Shown: positions 25,733-50,905 of the stretch, in pieces | Layout: each line of letters starts with the position of its first letter | Numbering within the stretch: position 1 is the first letter of the stretch | From: Bugula neritina | Taxonomy: Eukaryota; Bryozoa; Gymnolaemata; Cheilostomatida; Bugulidae | Assembly: GCA_964035545.1 (NCBI GenBank) | Contig: OZ037765.1 | Coordinates: forward strand, 23,996,004-24,060,003 | Reading direction: 5' to 3' | DNA: 64,000 nt | Notes under the pieces: generated by a model | The model's database searches: none | Told to the model about the DNA's origin: nothing | What the model saw: the letters and a program-made list of their open reading frames with translations, nothing else | Program-made: the position numbers and the translations under genes

Positions 25733-26251
25733 GTTACTCTAGTGCAGTAACTGTCTGTGAGCTCATATATATGGATGCTGTCATCACATCCTTAGAGTAA
25801 TAGGAATATAGTTATATCTAAAATATTACAAAGTTGGGTAATCAATCCTTAATTAATCAATAATTCAGTTATAGTAAGTATTTGAGACTTGAAATAAAAA
25901 CACACATATTATAATTATCCAATCTACAGAGCAAGCTATCAATATTATACACATATCAAAGCACATAGATTTCAATATAGTTGTTTTAGTTATTTGATAC
26001 CTGTTAAATTAGTTATACACAGTCAGGCTTGAAGAAAGTTATAATCCAAAAAATAGTTTAATGACTGTTGCAGTACGAAAGTGCATCTGAACACATAATG
26101 CTAACGGCTGATATATTTGACTGCTTCAGCAAATGATAACAGCCACCTGCCTGTACGTAAGTCAAACTTTACAATGAATTGATGACGCCATTTATTTATT
26201 CAGTGACATGACAACTGAAAAATTCTAAGTGTGCAATTGGCCGTTCCCTTG

Positions 26252-26265
26252 TGATTGGCCAATCA
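26252..26265. promoter_or_regulatory. Palindromic double CCAAT box
   Basis: The site is a perfect palindrome containing ATTGG and CCAAT back to back, and a further caattggcc lies just to its left (26234-26242). CCAAT boxes bind NF-Y in animals. It lies upstream of the cysteine-rich gene on the correct side; promoter function is inferred only from position and motif. Confidence 0.35.
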
Positions 26266-26789
26266 ATTGAATTATTCAATGCTCAAGCAATTTGTAAGCA
26301 CGAGTTGAAAGGGAACATTTATGTGAAGATTGATAGGCCCTGCGCCTTTCATTGCTGTTATAACAACTCCTCCCAAATACCTACTTGGCTACTGACAAAG
26401 CTACATAGGCTATATGCAAACTGTGTTCCACTAGCAAGACTTCTAACATTCAAAAACCTTTCTTGCACTATAATTTAAGAGCAAAGAGCCAGCAATACTT
26501 TAAAATGTTACTTTTTAAGAACAATTAACTTACAGTTTATGTATAAATGCACTCCTCATATATCAAACTGTTAGGCTGACAATCTTAGTGCTGCAGGTAG
26601 GCTGTAAGTATAGACTAAAGTGCAACAATTTCTTAAAAATTGTTTATCTCCACTTTACAATAAGCTTGATATAGCGCCAATTGTTAAAAGGTGGACCCAA
26701 ACTCAGGTAAACCAATAACATGGCGCATTGTTATGACTACACACTGGTTGAAAGAAACTGCATTTCAAATCCTGGAAATATTAGGTCGC

Positions 26790-27054
26790 ATAGTATAGAA
26801 TATATATATAGAATATAGTATAGAATATATATATAGAATATAGTATAGAATATATATATAGAATATAGTATAGAATATATATATAGAATATAGTATAGAA
26901 TATATATATAGAATATAGTATAGAATATATATATAGAATATAGTATAGAATATATATATAGAATATAGTATAGAATATATATATAGAATATAGTATAGAA
27001 TATATATATAGAATATAGTATAGAATATATATATAGAATATAGTATAGAATATA
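26790..27054. repeat. 25-bp AT-rich minisatellite
   Basis: Ten to eleven almost perfect copies of a 25-bp unit starting tagtatagaatatatatata. Because 25 is not a multiple of three and the unit has no stop on the minus strand, all three minus frames stay open and give the same tyrosine/isoleucine-rich shadow peptide. It is not a gene. Confidence 0.95.
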
Positions 27055-27120
27055 TAAAACACCACAGCATATACTGAACAAAACTTAGACAATAAAATTT
27101 AATTTGAACAATTCAACAAT

Positions 27121-27126
27121 TTTATT
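27121..27126 (-). terminator. Likely poly(A) signal of GTF2H4
   Basis: TTTATT on the plus strand is AATAAA on the minus strand, about 157 nt downstream of the GTF2H4 stop codon. Confidence 0.5.
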
Positions 27127-27282
27127 CTGATACATGTACAAAAAGCATAAACAATAAAAGTTCAATTTACAAATGTACATATAGGTAACTTAAAAAAGAG
27201 CAGAAGGTACAAAATGAAGAGTTAATATGGGATCCATAAACCACCAGTTTACAGAAACATGTTTCTGCTACTCTAACACTAT

Positions 27283-30200
27283 TTACTTTTTGTGGCGCTT
27301 CCAAAATTTTCTAACATCGTCATGACCTTGTTTAGTTACAACTATTGTCCGGGTCTTATTATTGTCACAAATCAACACACCAATATCCTAAAATATAACA
27401 GTATAAAACAGTGGTGCAGTGACTCAACATTACGAAATAGAAAACAATTAGAAAATCCAAATTATGTCAACATTGCTAGTCAAATGATGCTGAGATTAGT
27501 GTCAATTGTTTCAGGTTCTTCTCCACTTTAGCCACTGATTGCAAGTCAAGATTTATAATTAAAACATTTTAATTTCAGGCACCACTTAAAGTTAGGCTAG
27601 TTTATATATGAACAAAACTACGAATGATTTTCACAGTTTAAATTTTGTTTCATAACTTATATTAACATAATATTACAAACCACAGGCAGTTATTATAGTT
27701 ATTACCTTTGCATAATCTCGGAGGACCTCATAGGCGTTATCAGACTGAAACTGATTATACAAAACACCATCAGTAAATTCAAATCTATTCCGTTCTATCT
27801 CCCAGAGTCTAATTTGGTCTATTATAGTGGGTGGTAAAACAGGCTTGCTTGCTAGCATCTCTTGGTGGGCGTGCATTGTTAGGTAGTTGATAATCTGTAT
27901 CAATAACAAAGCCCAGTTTTCTATATATTATAAAAAAACATATAAAAATATAGGCACAATATACCAAATTGCACATAACACGGATATAAAATATCAACTA
28001 AATAGTAAATACAGAATGTGAAACCTGTTCAGATTTAATGCCATGCACGAGGGCTTGCCGAACACTCTCCCGTGTGATGTTGCCAACAACCATGTTAGGA
28101 AATCTAAAAGAAATTTTCATATCCATGTAAGAATTGAGGGAAAACAGACATAGAAAAATGCTAAACTAAAATACACAGCAGCAAAATACACAGACATTCA
28201 ATTATATGAACTATAAACATGTCTCTGTGGGTTTACGGAACATCTGGTGAGTAATAACCTTTTGAAAAATATTTACTAGGCATGCTCACCTATTCTACAT
28301 TCAACATAAATTCATATAACAATTACCAGAATCTTAGGAGAATCTCAAGATGGTTTATTGAATATATGTTACAAAATCCAAGAAGCAAATGCTACCAAAT
28401 ACCTACAATTACATAAGACATTTAAGCAAAATAAATCTATTCACTGATACAAGCCAGCCAAAGGAAATAGTAGTTTACCTGTACAGCATGTCACAAAACA
28501 GTGCCAGTAAGGCCACTTGTAAACGAGAATCTGAAAATGAATAAATTTAACATATGTAACATAATGCCAAGACTGTCAGCAATTATATTCAGGGGCTCAA
28601 AACACTTAGAATATAATATATAATGTATAATTTATAAACAAGAAGTTCTAAGCAGCCATATTATAGATGTTTTGACATTTCACACTCAAGTTGAATTGCA
28701 CTTTCAATAAATTCTATACTATACATGGTTGAAACCTTATGGACAGTTTGAAAATATTTTGTAACTGACACAACTTTATTTTACTGATTTTTTGTACTAA
28801 CAACAAATATAATATAGCATAATTAACAGAATTGCTATTAAAACTGTTATTGCATACAAAAAAACATCTCCTTTGCTCAACTCCATTTTAATAAAAAATA
28901 GTTGTGGCAGGTAAAAGACATGTCTTATAAAGTAAGACGGGATGCCTCATTCACACTAACACACCTGTATAGGCATAGATCCTGTAGTTGGTTTCCACCA
29001 CTATGAAGCCCTTGTCTTTGCTCTCTCCTACAGATTTATTCTGTTTAGTGATGACATTTACAGCCAATCTTGTTGGATAAAATCTATCAGCAGTTCTCTA
29101 TTGAAAGAATAACTCATATATTCGCATCACCAACATACATGCTAATGGAGTTTAAACTTGGGAGCTAGCTCAGTGATTAAGCAGATAAGAGAAGTACGAG
29201 ATTGAAGTTAATAATAACTAGTATTAGTTTTATAATACTTGAAATCCAGAGCCCAACAAAAGCGCCACCAACATGGCCACAAAATTTATCATACAACAAA
29301 AAGTGTTTGGGCATATAACTCTCAAACAGTGTGTAGATGATGGCTAGGAAATATACGAAAATTATTTTAAATTCTGCATAAATGGAGTGTTTCAGAGATT
29401 CTTTGAATATCAACAAACACCAAATAAAAATTTAGCATAAAAAACTTTAGAACTTACTTTTTTTTGAAAGACTAGACCTAATTCTCGGAGGTGTTGGAGA
29501 AACTTCTGCTGACTTTCCGTTAGCCCACCAGCTGGGAAGTCCTTGCCCAGCGTGAAAAAGTTGAGTTGCAGCAGAAATGTAATGCATTCAACAAAATTCT
29601 GGCCACGAGACTAAAACAAAAGCAGAATCCCGTGAATTTGCTGCTATACATACTTTATAACAAAGTGGTATTCATGATTAAAACAATATAATACTCGTAG
29701 CCACACAAACCTCCACAGTATCTAGATATAGCTGTATGAAACTCCACACCTGGGAGGCTCTGTCCATGAGTAGGAAGTGAAACCCGTGTTCACTAATAGT
29801 TGGGTTCATATCTGTGCCCTCCCTGCAAACATCAATTGGATGATTCAATAAAATAAAAAAAATCACACTTGACTTTGATGTGCCACAATTTATAACTACT
29901 TTAGCTCTTATAACTAAATTTCTTGATCATGGCACATTATACAAACAAAATTTCTAAAACAGAAAATGCTCATTTTTATTTATAATCAGTAAGAAAACTT
30001 TTCACTGCTTTTCTTTGAAATCAACCACAAACTAAATAAATTATTAAAAAAAAAATTGAATGATATGAATGTTATGAAAAATTTTCTACTAATGTTATTG
30101 ACTTACACTTTCATATAACCAGAGTGCAAAAGAATATCTGATACATCTTTGCTAATAGCCAAGTTTCCAGATTCATTCGAACCAACCATGAAATGAAGCA

Positions 30201-33176
30201 CCACCTGTAATAATTTTTAAATAGGTTAGCAGACTGAGATCAAAAGTAATGTAAAACGATTTGGAAAAAAGAGCTGCGAATCTTTACTTTTTAGTACAAC
30301 CAAAATGATTCAGATGAAATATTATAGCTAATTGTACACAGCGTATCAATCTAATAAACTAGTAAAATGCTGTACGAGTTTTACAAACCTCCCATCGCTC
30401 ATTGGCATATTTATCTAGAAAAGCGATGTCTTTGGCATTCTTATCAGGTCCAAGATGAGCTGTGTTTATGTATGCATCCTCCCTAGATATTCAAATTAGT
30501 ATAAACTTCAATACAAAACATAGTAATGCACTTTCAAATGATAATACTTTATATATTATGTTGATGAGGATGATAAGTTTAATAGTGTGATACATACTTT
30601 GCCACCAAAGCAGCCTGAAAGTTCTGTCTAAACTTTTCATTCAAGTGGTAGGTTATTAACCCTCCATGTATTTGCTGTTCCTGCCAAATTCTTAATTGAG
30701 ATAACTTTTCACAGGCATCGATTAGCTCGCTGTATAAATGAAAGTTATGGCAGAATATTTATATTTACCTGTAGTCTACGTAACGCTAGCTAATTAAGTT
30801 GGTTATATATCAGCTTCACAACAAGTCAGATTAGAAACATAAATTTGAAATCTAGGCACGCATATGTATGTTATAAAATAAAGACTACCATGAACTAAAA
30901 CAAGTATGTGGTATTACATGTAATAAATATGAACAGACAAATGCTTTATTATACTATTTAGTTATTTTTCAACCTTTGATAATCAGATGTGACCCAGGTA
31001 AAGACACCAGTCTTAGGGACAGGCTGTTCAATATATAGTATTCTCGTGAGGATATGCCTAGCAAGCACTGGCAGCTCTCTACAATATCAATTCAGACCTA
31101 CATTGCATCTGCACAAGAGAGTTTATAAAGTAAACATATATCAATATAACCTGTAATTCAAAAGCACATAACTAAAACTGAAAATTGCATTTCATACAGA
31201 TGTAAGTCAATTGTTATAGTAGAGATAACTCACTCACTCACTCACTCACTCACTCACTCACTCACTCACTCACTCACTCACTCACTCACTCACTCACTCA
31301 CTCACTCACTCACTCACTCACTCACTCACTCACTCACTCACTCACTCTCTCACTCACTCAATCACTCACTCACTCACTCACTCACTCACTCACTCACTCA
31401 CTCACCCACGTGAGTGAGTAGAGATGATATTAATAAATTTAATGAAATTTTAAAATGAAATTTGATACTAGCCTAATATTGACATTTAAATCTTACTATA
31501 ATTATATGAAGGAAAGAGAGCAATAAAAGTAATTAAAGCATAACGTATATGTTCCATCATTGCAGCAAACTAGTTTCAACAAAAAGAATACAAAACAGCT
31601 TGCAGTATAATTATTTCATTATAATCAAAAATATTCAAATAAAAATGTGGCCTGCTAAGCTTAGTAACACTGACACATATACCAACAAAAAATACAGAAA
31701 AGCATTATATATTTATTTCAACATTCAAACCAAAAGTAAGATGCTGACCAGGAGACCTAATTTTATGTTAAAACCATCTATTATATGAACAGCAGTAGTT
31801 ATATTATGCTGGCTTGTGATAGCAACAAAAATAGTAAAGTATCTGAATCGAAAAACAACACTTAAAAAAGATAGCAGGTACCGTTTGTGTAACTTTGAAG
31901 TTGGTACCAATGAAGAACATTTAAAACTAAGAGGATTCAATTCTATTCTAATAGCAATATCCCATATGACAATATTAACTATTCAACTTGATAGTAAAAA
32001 TTATAATATTTATTGTAGTGGTGTCAAACATTGACATCTAATTTGTAAGTATTACGCCTAATACTAACACCAATATTTATAAATATTAAATGTAATATCA
32101 ATTCAATTATAATTGTATCAATATTCCCAGACTGAATCTCATCGTGATAATCATAGACTGATAGTGGTACTTATAGGTTATTAGTATTACTCACAAATAA
32201 TCATTATCGTGATGTAGTCATTGTGATTTCAACAACAGTTATACTTCAAAAGCATTGATGCTCATATCAGGATACTCAGTCTCTTACCCATGCTGATATT
32301 CATATTAAGTCTTCCAATATCAAATTCAATATGAATATCCTTATCAATATCAAATTATTAAATTTAATATATTAATATAAATTATTAAATATAACATTAG
32401 TATAAATATAAAGATTAGTATTAGTATTACTATATAAAATATATTATTATTATATAATTATAATTTATATAATTATTAACTATAAATTTAAAGTATAAAC
32501 CATATTTATAACTATAACCATCAGTATTATAACTATCAGTATTAGTAAATCAAAATGAAAATGCATTTCTGTTAGTGTTATTAGTAATCAATTATTATTA
32601 GTATAAAACTAAAAGTACTAGCAAAGTACTAGTAGTAGTATTACTATTAGTATAGTATTAGTAATATAACATAAGTATAACTATTGCTGTTAGTATTACT
32701 ATTAGCTTTAGTTTTACCATCAGTATTAAGCATTATAATATTATTAATTATCAGAATTATAAATTTAAATTATAACACTAACACATTTTGATTTACTCTA
32801 AGTATAAGTATAACACTAACAGTATAACTATAATTATAAGTATAAGCCTAAGGGTAACACTAGCTATTACTATTAGTATTACAATTAGCAATACAGTTAG
32901 AGTTGGTAATAGTATAACTAATGCTATTACTATTAGACTTAGTATTAGTATTACTATTACTATTATTATAATTATAATTTATTAGTAATGCTGATAGTGA
33001 TACAATTGAATTAGTGTTATAGTTACACTGTTGGCGTTGCAGCCATCACAAGTTTATTTGAGCTCTAACCTGTAAACTGCAATGCATGTAGTAGGATGAG
33101 TATATAATTGTTCTAACACATTAGGAGAGAGAGATTTAGCAAAATCTAAGAAGCTAACTTGACTTTCTTTGGACAT
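27283..33176 (-). CDS. GTF2H4: TFIIH core subunit p52 (GTF2H4/Tfb2), 12 exons, 451 aa
   Basis: Exons in transcript order: 33070-33176, 30974-31078, 30598-30729, 30389-30482, 30107-30201, 29711-29822, 29458-29610, 28965-29097, 28479-28530, 28025-28103, 27706-27894, 27283-27387. They total 1356 nt and keep phase throughout, giving 451 aa (human p52 is 462). Recognisable blocks are [17 protein letters not shown] at the N-terminus, [33 protein letters not shown]-type residues, [53 protein letters not shown] and the C-terminal FWKRHKK. p52 anchors the XPB helicase in TFIIH through its C-terminal clutch and stimulates its ATPase, for RNA polymerase II initiation and nucleotide excision repair. The first coding exon (36 codons including a split one) lies 2 kb from exon 2 and was found by phase and homology. 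The gene is divergent from TEFM. Confidence 0.95.
29155..29215 (+). repeat. tRNA-like (possible SINE head) segment in a GTF2H4 intron
   Basis: The plus strand reads gggagctagctcagtgatta, close to a tRNA 5' end with an A box, but no convincing B box or 3' acceptor stem follows. This may be a SINE remnant or coincidence. Confidence 0.25.
31227..31410. repeat. (ACTC)n microsatellite, about 180 bp
   Basis: About 44 near-perfect copies of the tetranucleotide, with a few interruptions (ctctctcac, caatcac). It ends in a small inverted piece, ctcacccacgtgagtgag. A long pure tract of this kind is likely polymorphic. Confidence 0.95.
32788..32985. repeat. Hexamer-phased degenerate repeat, locus A
   Basis: Read in steps of six, nearly every unit follows NNTAAS or NNTTAS (for example taagta, taacac, taacag, tataac, cctaag, ggtaac, actagc, tattac, tattag). 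The period holds for about 30 units although the bases vary. The shadow translation on the plus strand shows a matching dipeptide rhythm of Ile alternating with Ser/Thr. Confidence 0.65.
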
Positions 33177-35320
33177 TCTGACTTTTGTATTTCTGTTTTT
33201 TCCTTTCCAGCCTAGGAAAAATTGCTATAAGTAATCCCTAGTTGAGGGTTACTGAGTGCAGTATTTTGGGTCTCAAGTTTGGAGTTGGGGGCTCTAAGTC
33301 CCAATCTGAACTCTAATTTTTAAATTTAAGAACTTTAAATTACTGCACTCTGTCACCTCCAACTTGAGGCTGTTTATAACAACTTTCCGACCAAGCAAGT
33401 GCTTAGCCTGAGATACAAATTAGCAAAAGTTTACGCGCGACCATTTGGGTTTATTGGGAATATGGTTGTGGTTAAAGCCTAGTGTTTGCAGCTGGATAAG
33501 ATTATGCAATGTCTTTATTTGAAGTTTTGATAATTTTGATTTTGAGACTAAAAAAATACTTAAATGAATATGATTATTATTTTATTAAATAGCTATAAGT
33601 TCAATAATTAAACTGAGAGCAACAGCATTTATATATTGTAGTAATGTCGTGAACGAGTGTCCACATTAGGATCGCGAAATACTATTTATATCGAAAGCTA
33701 TTATCAATGTCTGTTAGCGATTCCCTTTTTTCATAGTGTAGTATCTGTCCGTTTGTCTATAAACACATTCTTGCGACTACTCTACTGTCAAGTACTGCAA
33801 GTTCATAATCCTTGCAATTATAATATTTATTACTTTTGCGTGTTTACAAAGGTGAACTCAGCGAACGTTAATTTCTCCCTGTAATTTGATAAGCTGGTGT
33901 CAGTCAATACTGTGTAACACTCTTAAGACTGCCATTTAATTATTATAAAATAAATTAAAATATTTATAATGATTATTATAATGATATTAATATTAATATG
34001 ATATTTAATTTTTATTTTATAATAATATTAATATTAAATTAATATTAATTTATTATAGTTGTATTTTATTTTTGGTTATTAATTTTAAATTTAATATAAA
34101 TATAAATGATAAAATTAAAATTTCCTTTAAGTTTAAATTATAGTTAACCTTAGTAACTGTAAGTAGTTACCCATAATAGTTAATACTAATAGTAATACTA
34201 ATAGTGATAGTAATACTTAGTCTTAGACTAATAACCGTAATATCCTTATCTAACTTAACGACTAAGAGTCTTAACTTCGAAGTCCCAAGTTCAAGTTGAA
34301 CTTGAAGTTTATCATAAGCCAACACTAACTCTAAGCACAGTCACAGTAACTCAAACTGTAAGTGTAAGTGTAACTCTAACTGAGTAAGACTAAGTGTAAG
34401 TTGTAACACTAACATCAACATGAACATGAGTAACAGCGTAACACCATTTTTAATATTACAATAACTGAAAGTGAGTAAATTTACCTGTTTGAATTGAAAC
34501 TTAAACTCACTTTGAGCTCGCTTTTTAGATTTAGACTAACCTCAACTTTAAGACGCAAGACTACCACTCACAAATGCTGACACTTGTAGTTGTTATTGGC
34601 AGCGAGTGTGGCTGTAAGCGTGACACTTACACTGTGAGTGTGTCTCAAACTTTGAAGCCTGACATATAGCACTAGTAGTATTGCTATTGTACTGCGTACA
34701 GCTTGAGGTTTTTTGTGTACACTTGTCTTACAGGTACTTATGAAGACTTAAACTTTCATGTTGGGAGTAAAAGTAAAACTAAAAGTGAGTTTGATGCTGA
34801 TAGCTGTTACTAATATAGATTCTTGGTTATTATTTATTGATATTTCTTATACTAATAGTGATAGTCTTAGCCTTAAAGTTATTAGGTGCAATCATAATGA
34901 TCATTGTTCTATGACTATGTTGACAATCTTTAGGCTAGCTTGCTGTGGTCATGCTTAGTGTTTTAATTAAACATTATGCTTGCGGAAATACTTATGGGAA
35001 AACACTTCAGGGAAAAATTCTAATTTTAATTGTTATGCGTTTCATTTCAAGGGCCTCGTTAGCGATTTGTGAAACATAAGTGGTGTTTGTATTCTTATTG
35101 CAATTCATATAAACACATTCTCTTCTATTCGACAGTAATTGTAGCATTACAAGAGATCCTTTTATTCAGTTGAAATGTTTGAAAAATATTTATTCATTAA
35201 CTGATTATTTCAAGGGTAAACTGTAATAATTAAATTCTGAATTGATCTAATTCTTCTGCTTTTATTTTGCAGATATATAAAAAAACATTTGATCTTTTCC
35301 GGTATGCGTTTACTTGCTAG
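33177..35320. other. Divergent intergenic region between GTF2H4 and TEFM
   Basis: About 2.1 kb must contain both promoters. It holds AT-rich sequence (33940-34140) and a hexamer-phased stretch (34180-34640). The open stretches at 33657-33884 and 34758-34958 show no family features. I cannot place transcription starts. Confidence 0.5.
34180..34640. repeat. Hexamer-phased degenerate repeat, locus B
   Basis: Units such as aagttc, aagttg, aacttg, aagttt, then taactc, aaactg, taagtg, taagtg, taactc, taactg, and further on cactaa, catcaa, catgaa repeat every six bases with gradual drift. The motif alternates between a sequence and its near-complement (AAG/AAC). No coding capacity was seen. Confidence 0.6.
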
Positions 35321-37293
35321 ATGATGGAAGTGTTGATTTCAAAAATCCCTGTCCGCCATGTGGTAAGATTAAGAAAATGTCAGTTATTCACTATTTAGTT
35401 ATTATTTTCAACTCTAGTTTTCATGAATACCAACAATTTTTTTCAATTATTCTTGGCTAATGTTGTCTATGTTTCATATATTAGTTGGTTTAAAATTGTA
35501 TGTGTGATTTTAGAGGCCGGTGGTCTTCACACAATCCATTGCTCGATGGATTAGCAGCCAAAAACGCAAAACCCTTGTGCAGCAAATTTATAGTGAACAG
35601 GAAAACAAGAGAATATTGCATGTTCTAAACAATGAGTCTGCAGAACAGCTAAGAGAAAGAAAAATAGGAACCAAGAAATTGCAGGAGCGGATAATTGCTA
35701 GCAGACCATTTGAGTCACTAGCTGAGGTGGTCTATCTATCTATCTATTCACATAAGTTTGTCACTAAAACATTTAGCAAAACTTGTAACTATAACCTTAT
35801 GATTTATAAGTTATGTCATACTTTAACATGACTAAAAATAATCACAAGTTATTTGTATAGCTGTCGAAGATTTAGATATTTCACATCAGTGATTATTTTA
35901 CTATTTCTATTAACTTTTCAAATAATGGCAATGATTCACAAATTACATGCTACAATAACTGGAGCTTGTAGATTATAAATAAATTGTATTTCATACATGG
36001 TTTTGCTTTTTATAATGATTATAATCGACCTATTTATTTTATGCAGGTTCTCTCTTTACCTAGAATCAACATCGTCCAAGTAGAAAAACTGTGTACGAGA
36101 GCTCTGATGGATCAACATGCTCCAAGTAAAGCATATTCAAAAACATCTCAGCAAATATGCTACCCATCCATTGAGTCATCAGAGGCAGCTTCAATAAAAA
36201 TGGTCACATCATTAGGTATAAACAATTTTCTGCACAAGTTAAAATGATGAAATGATTTATTTTTATGATTAATCTATGCAAATGCAAAATTTAATGCCCA
36301 GCGTTATGTTTCAATTGCTCATCCTAAGTTGTTATATTTTTCCATATTCAAATATAGTACTGGGCGGTAGAGATACTTCATGGGTGACAATGACAGACAA
36401 TCTAGAGTTTATTCAAGCCAGGAAGATGCCTTATGATCGAGCACTATCACTTCTCAAATATGACCATGTAAAGTATACCACAACCGTAAGTCTTATTCAT
36501 CTGGTTTCATGTTCCCACTTCTTGCTGTCTGCCAAGCAGCTCTCAAAAGCCTAATTAATATAACAGAACCTTATCTTTGTAGAGTCAACAGCTTTGGAAA
36601 CTAAACAGGTTTTTCTTGGTAGCTTGTAACATTTTTGAAGGCCAAACTATCTAGTGAAGATGTTTCTTATTCTATTATGCTAATAAGTCACATTGTTGCA
36701 AATGCCATTTCGTTCAAAACATTTGCAGCATTAAAATGTTGTTTACCAACTAAAGTCTGCTCAATCGTTTTCTCTTTTTCTATTGGCTACAGGTACAGGA
36801 TGTGATCAGAGAATTACCAGTCTCAGATATGTATGTTCTTCCATTCGCTCCCCGAAGATTAAATGGCAAAACAGCGGTTGCTACAGCCTACCACGGAGGG
36901 AGATGGCTTCTAGATGCAACATTCTGCTCACTAGTAGCTGGTCAACATGGTCTAGGCAAAGTCTGTACCATTAGATCATCAGACTTGAGTTCTATATTCA
37001 ATTTGAACGTAGGAGGTGAAGTAGTAAAAACTGATACTGTACTAAATAAGATACTAAAAGATGGACATTGGAAACAACACCATATTAAGGAATTGGATGC
37101 ATTACAGCATCAGCGCAAGTTGTTTGATGAGCAGCAATCTTTACTAACTCTTCAGTGCTTAGCTTTTATCACAGAAATTCTATTACCCCTATGTTCTCAT
37201 GAAGAGGAATCTGACCCAAGCCCTCATACAAATAGTAGCAAATTTGAAAAATTGCTCAATTCATCTGATAAATTAATTGGTGTGCTTAGATAA
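35321..37293 (+). CDS. TEFM: Mitochondrial transcription elongation factor TEFM, 5 exons, 350 aa
   Basis: Exons 35321-35362, 35514-35726, 36047-36215, 36358-36485 and 36793-37293 total 1053 nt and keep frame (human TEFM is 360 aa). The start ATG directly follows an in-frame TAG. The N-terminus is basic and Ser/Arg-rich (ISKIPVRHVRPVVFTQS, then ARWISSQKRK), fitting a mitochondrial presequence. Residues about 35-105 form the helix-hairpin-helix region (ILHVLNNESAEQLRE, then RPFESLAEV, then SLPRINIVQVEKL). From about 142 the RuvC/RNase H-like domain follows (VLGGRDTSWVTM, ELPVSDMYVLP). TEFM binds mitochondrial RNA polymerase POLRMT and promotes processive elongation; the RNase H fold in this family is not catalytic. 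The donor of exon 2 (GTGGTC) is weak and exon 5 could start six bases later at a second AG. Confidence 0.88.
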
Positions 37294-37309
37294 GAAAAGA
37301 TTATATATT

Positions 37310-37315
37310 TTTATT
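37310..37315 (-). terminator. Likely poly(A) signal of SMC3
   Basis: TTTATT on the plus strand is AATAAA on the minus strand, about 213 nt past the SMC3 stop codon and only 17 nt beyond the TEFM stop codon, so SMC3 transcripts would reach the end of the TEFM coding region. Confidence 0.5.
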
Positions 37316-37401
37316 ACTCACAAAATAATTTCTATGTACAAAATGAATGCAATGATACATTGAACATGTATCTATATAATTATATAATGAACATTAATAC
37401 A

Positions 37402-37407
37402 AATAAA
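37402..37407 (+). terminator. Likely poly(A) signal of TEFM
   Basis: A canonical AATAAA lies about 109 nt after the TEFM stop codon, inside the presumed 3' UTR of SMC3 on the other strand. Confidence 0.55.
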
Positions 37408-37527
37408 ATTACTTTCTGGTGAAAGTTATAATACAGTACTATATAACTAAAACACCCATGCTAAACAAATTGTACAGTTGGTGTTGGATGCTGTAAAATG
37501 TAAATATACATAGTCAAGTTTTTATGT

Positions 37528-50905
<13,378 letters not shown>

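Larger units (their letters stand above)
25733..27282. other. Intergenic region between the cysteine-rich gene start and the GTF2H4 3' end
   Basis: Both neighbours are on the minus strand, so the promoter of the cysteine-rich gene should lie here. A perfect 14-bp palindrome tgattggccaatca at 26252-26265 carries two opposed CCAAT boxes about 520 bp upstream of the ATG. The rest is AT-rich sequence and the 25-bp minisatellite. Confidence 0.5.
31079..33069. other. First GTF2H4 intron: microsatellite plus hexamer-phased AT-rich sequence
   Basis: This 2-kb intron contains the (ACTC)n tract at 31227-31410 and, from about 32380 to 33000, cryptically repetitive sequence dominated by tattag, tattac and tataac hexamers. 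No coding exon was seen between the two ends. Confidence 0.7.

Noticed and set aside
26737-27092. Three overlapping minus-strand open frames of about 100 residues rich in Tyr, Ile and Leu
   Set aside because: They are translations of the 25-bp minisatellite in three frames, not genes.
32788-32985. 65-codon plus-strand frame alternating Ser/Thr and Ile
   Set aside because: It is the translation of the hexamer-phased repeat in a GTF2H4 intron.
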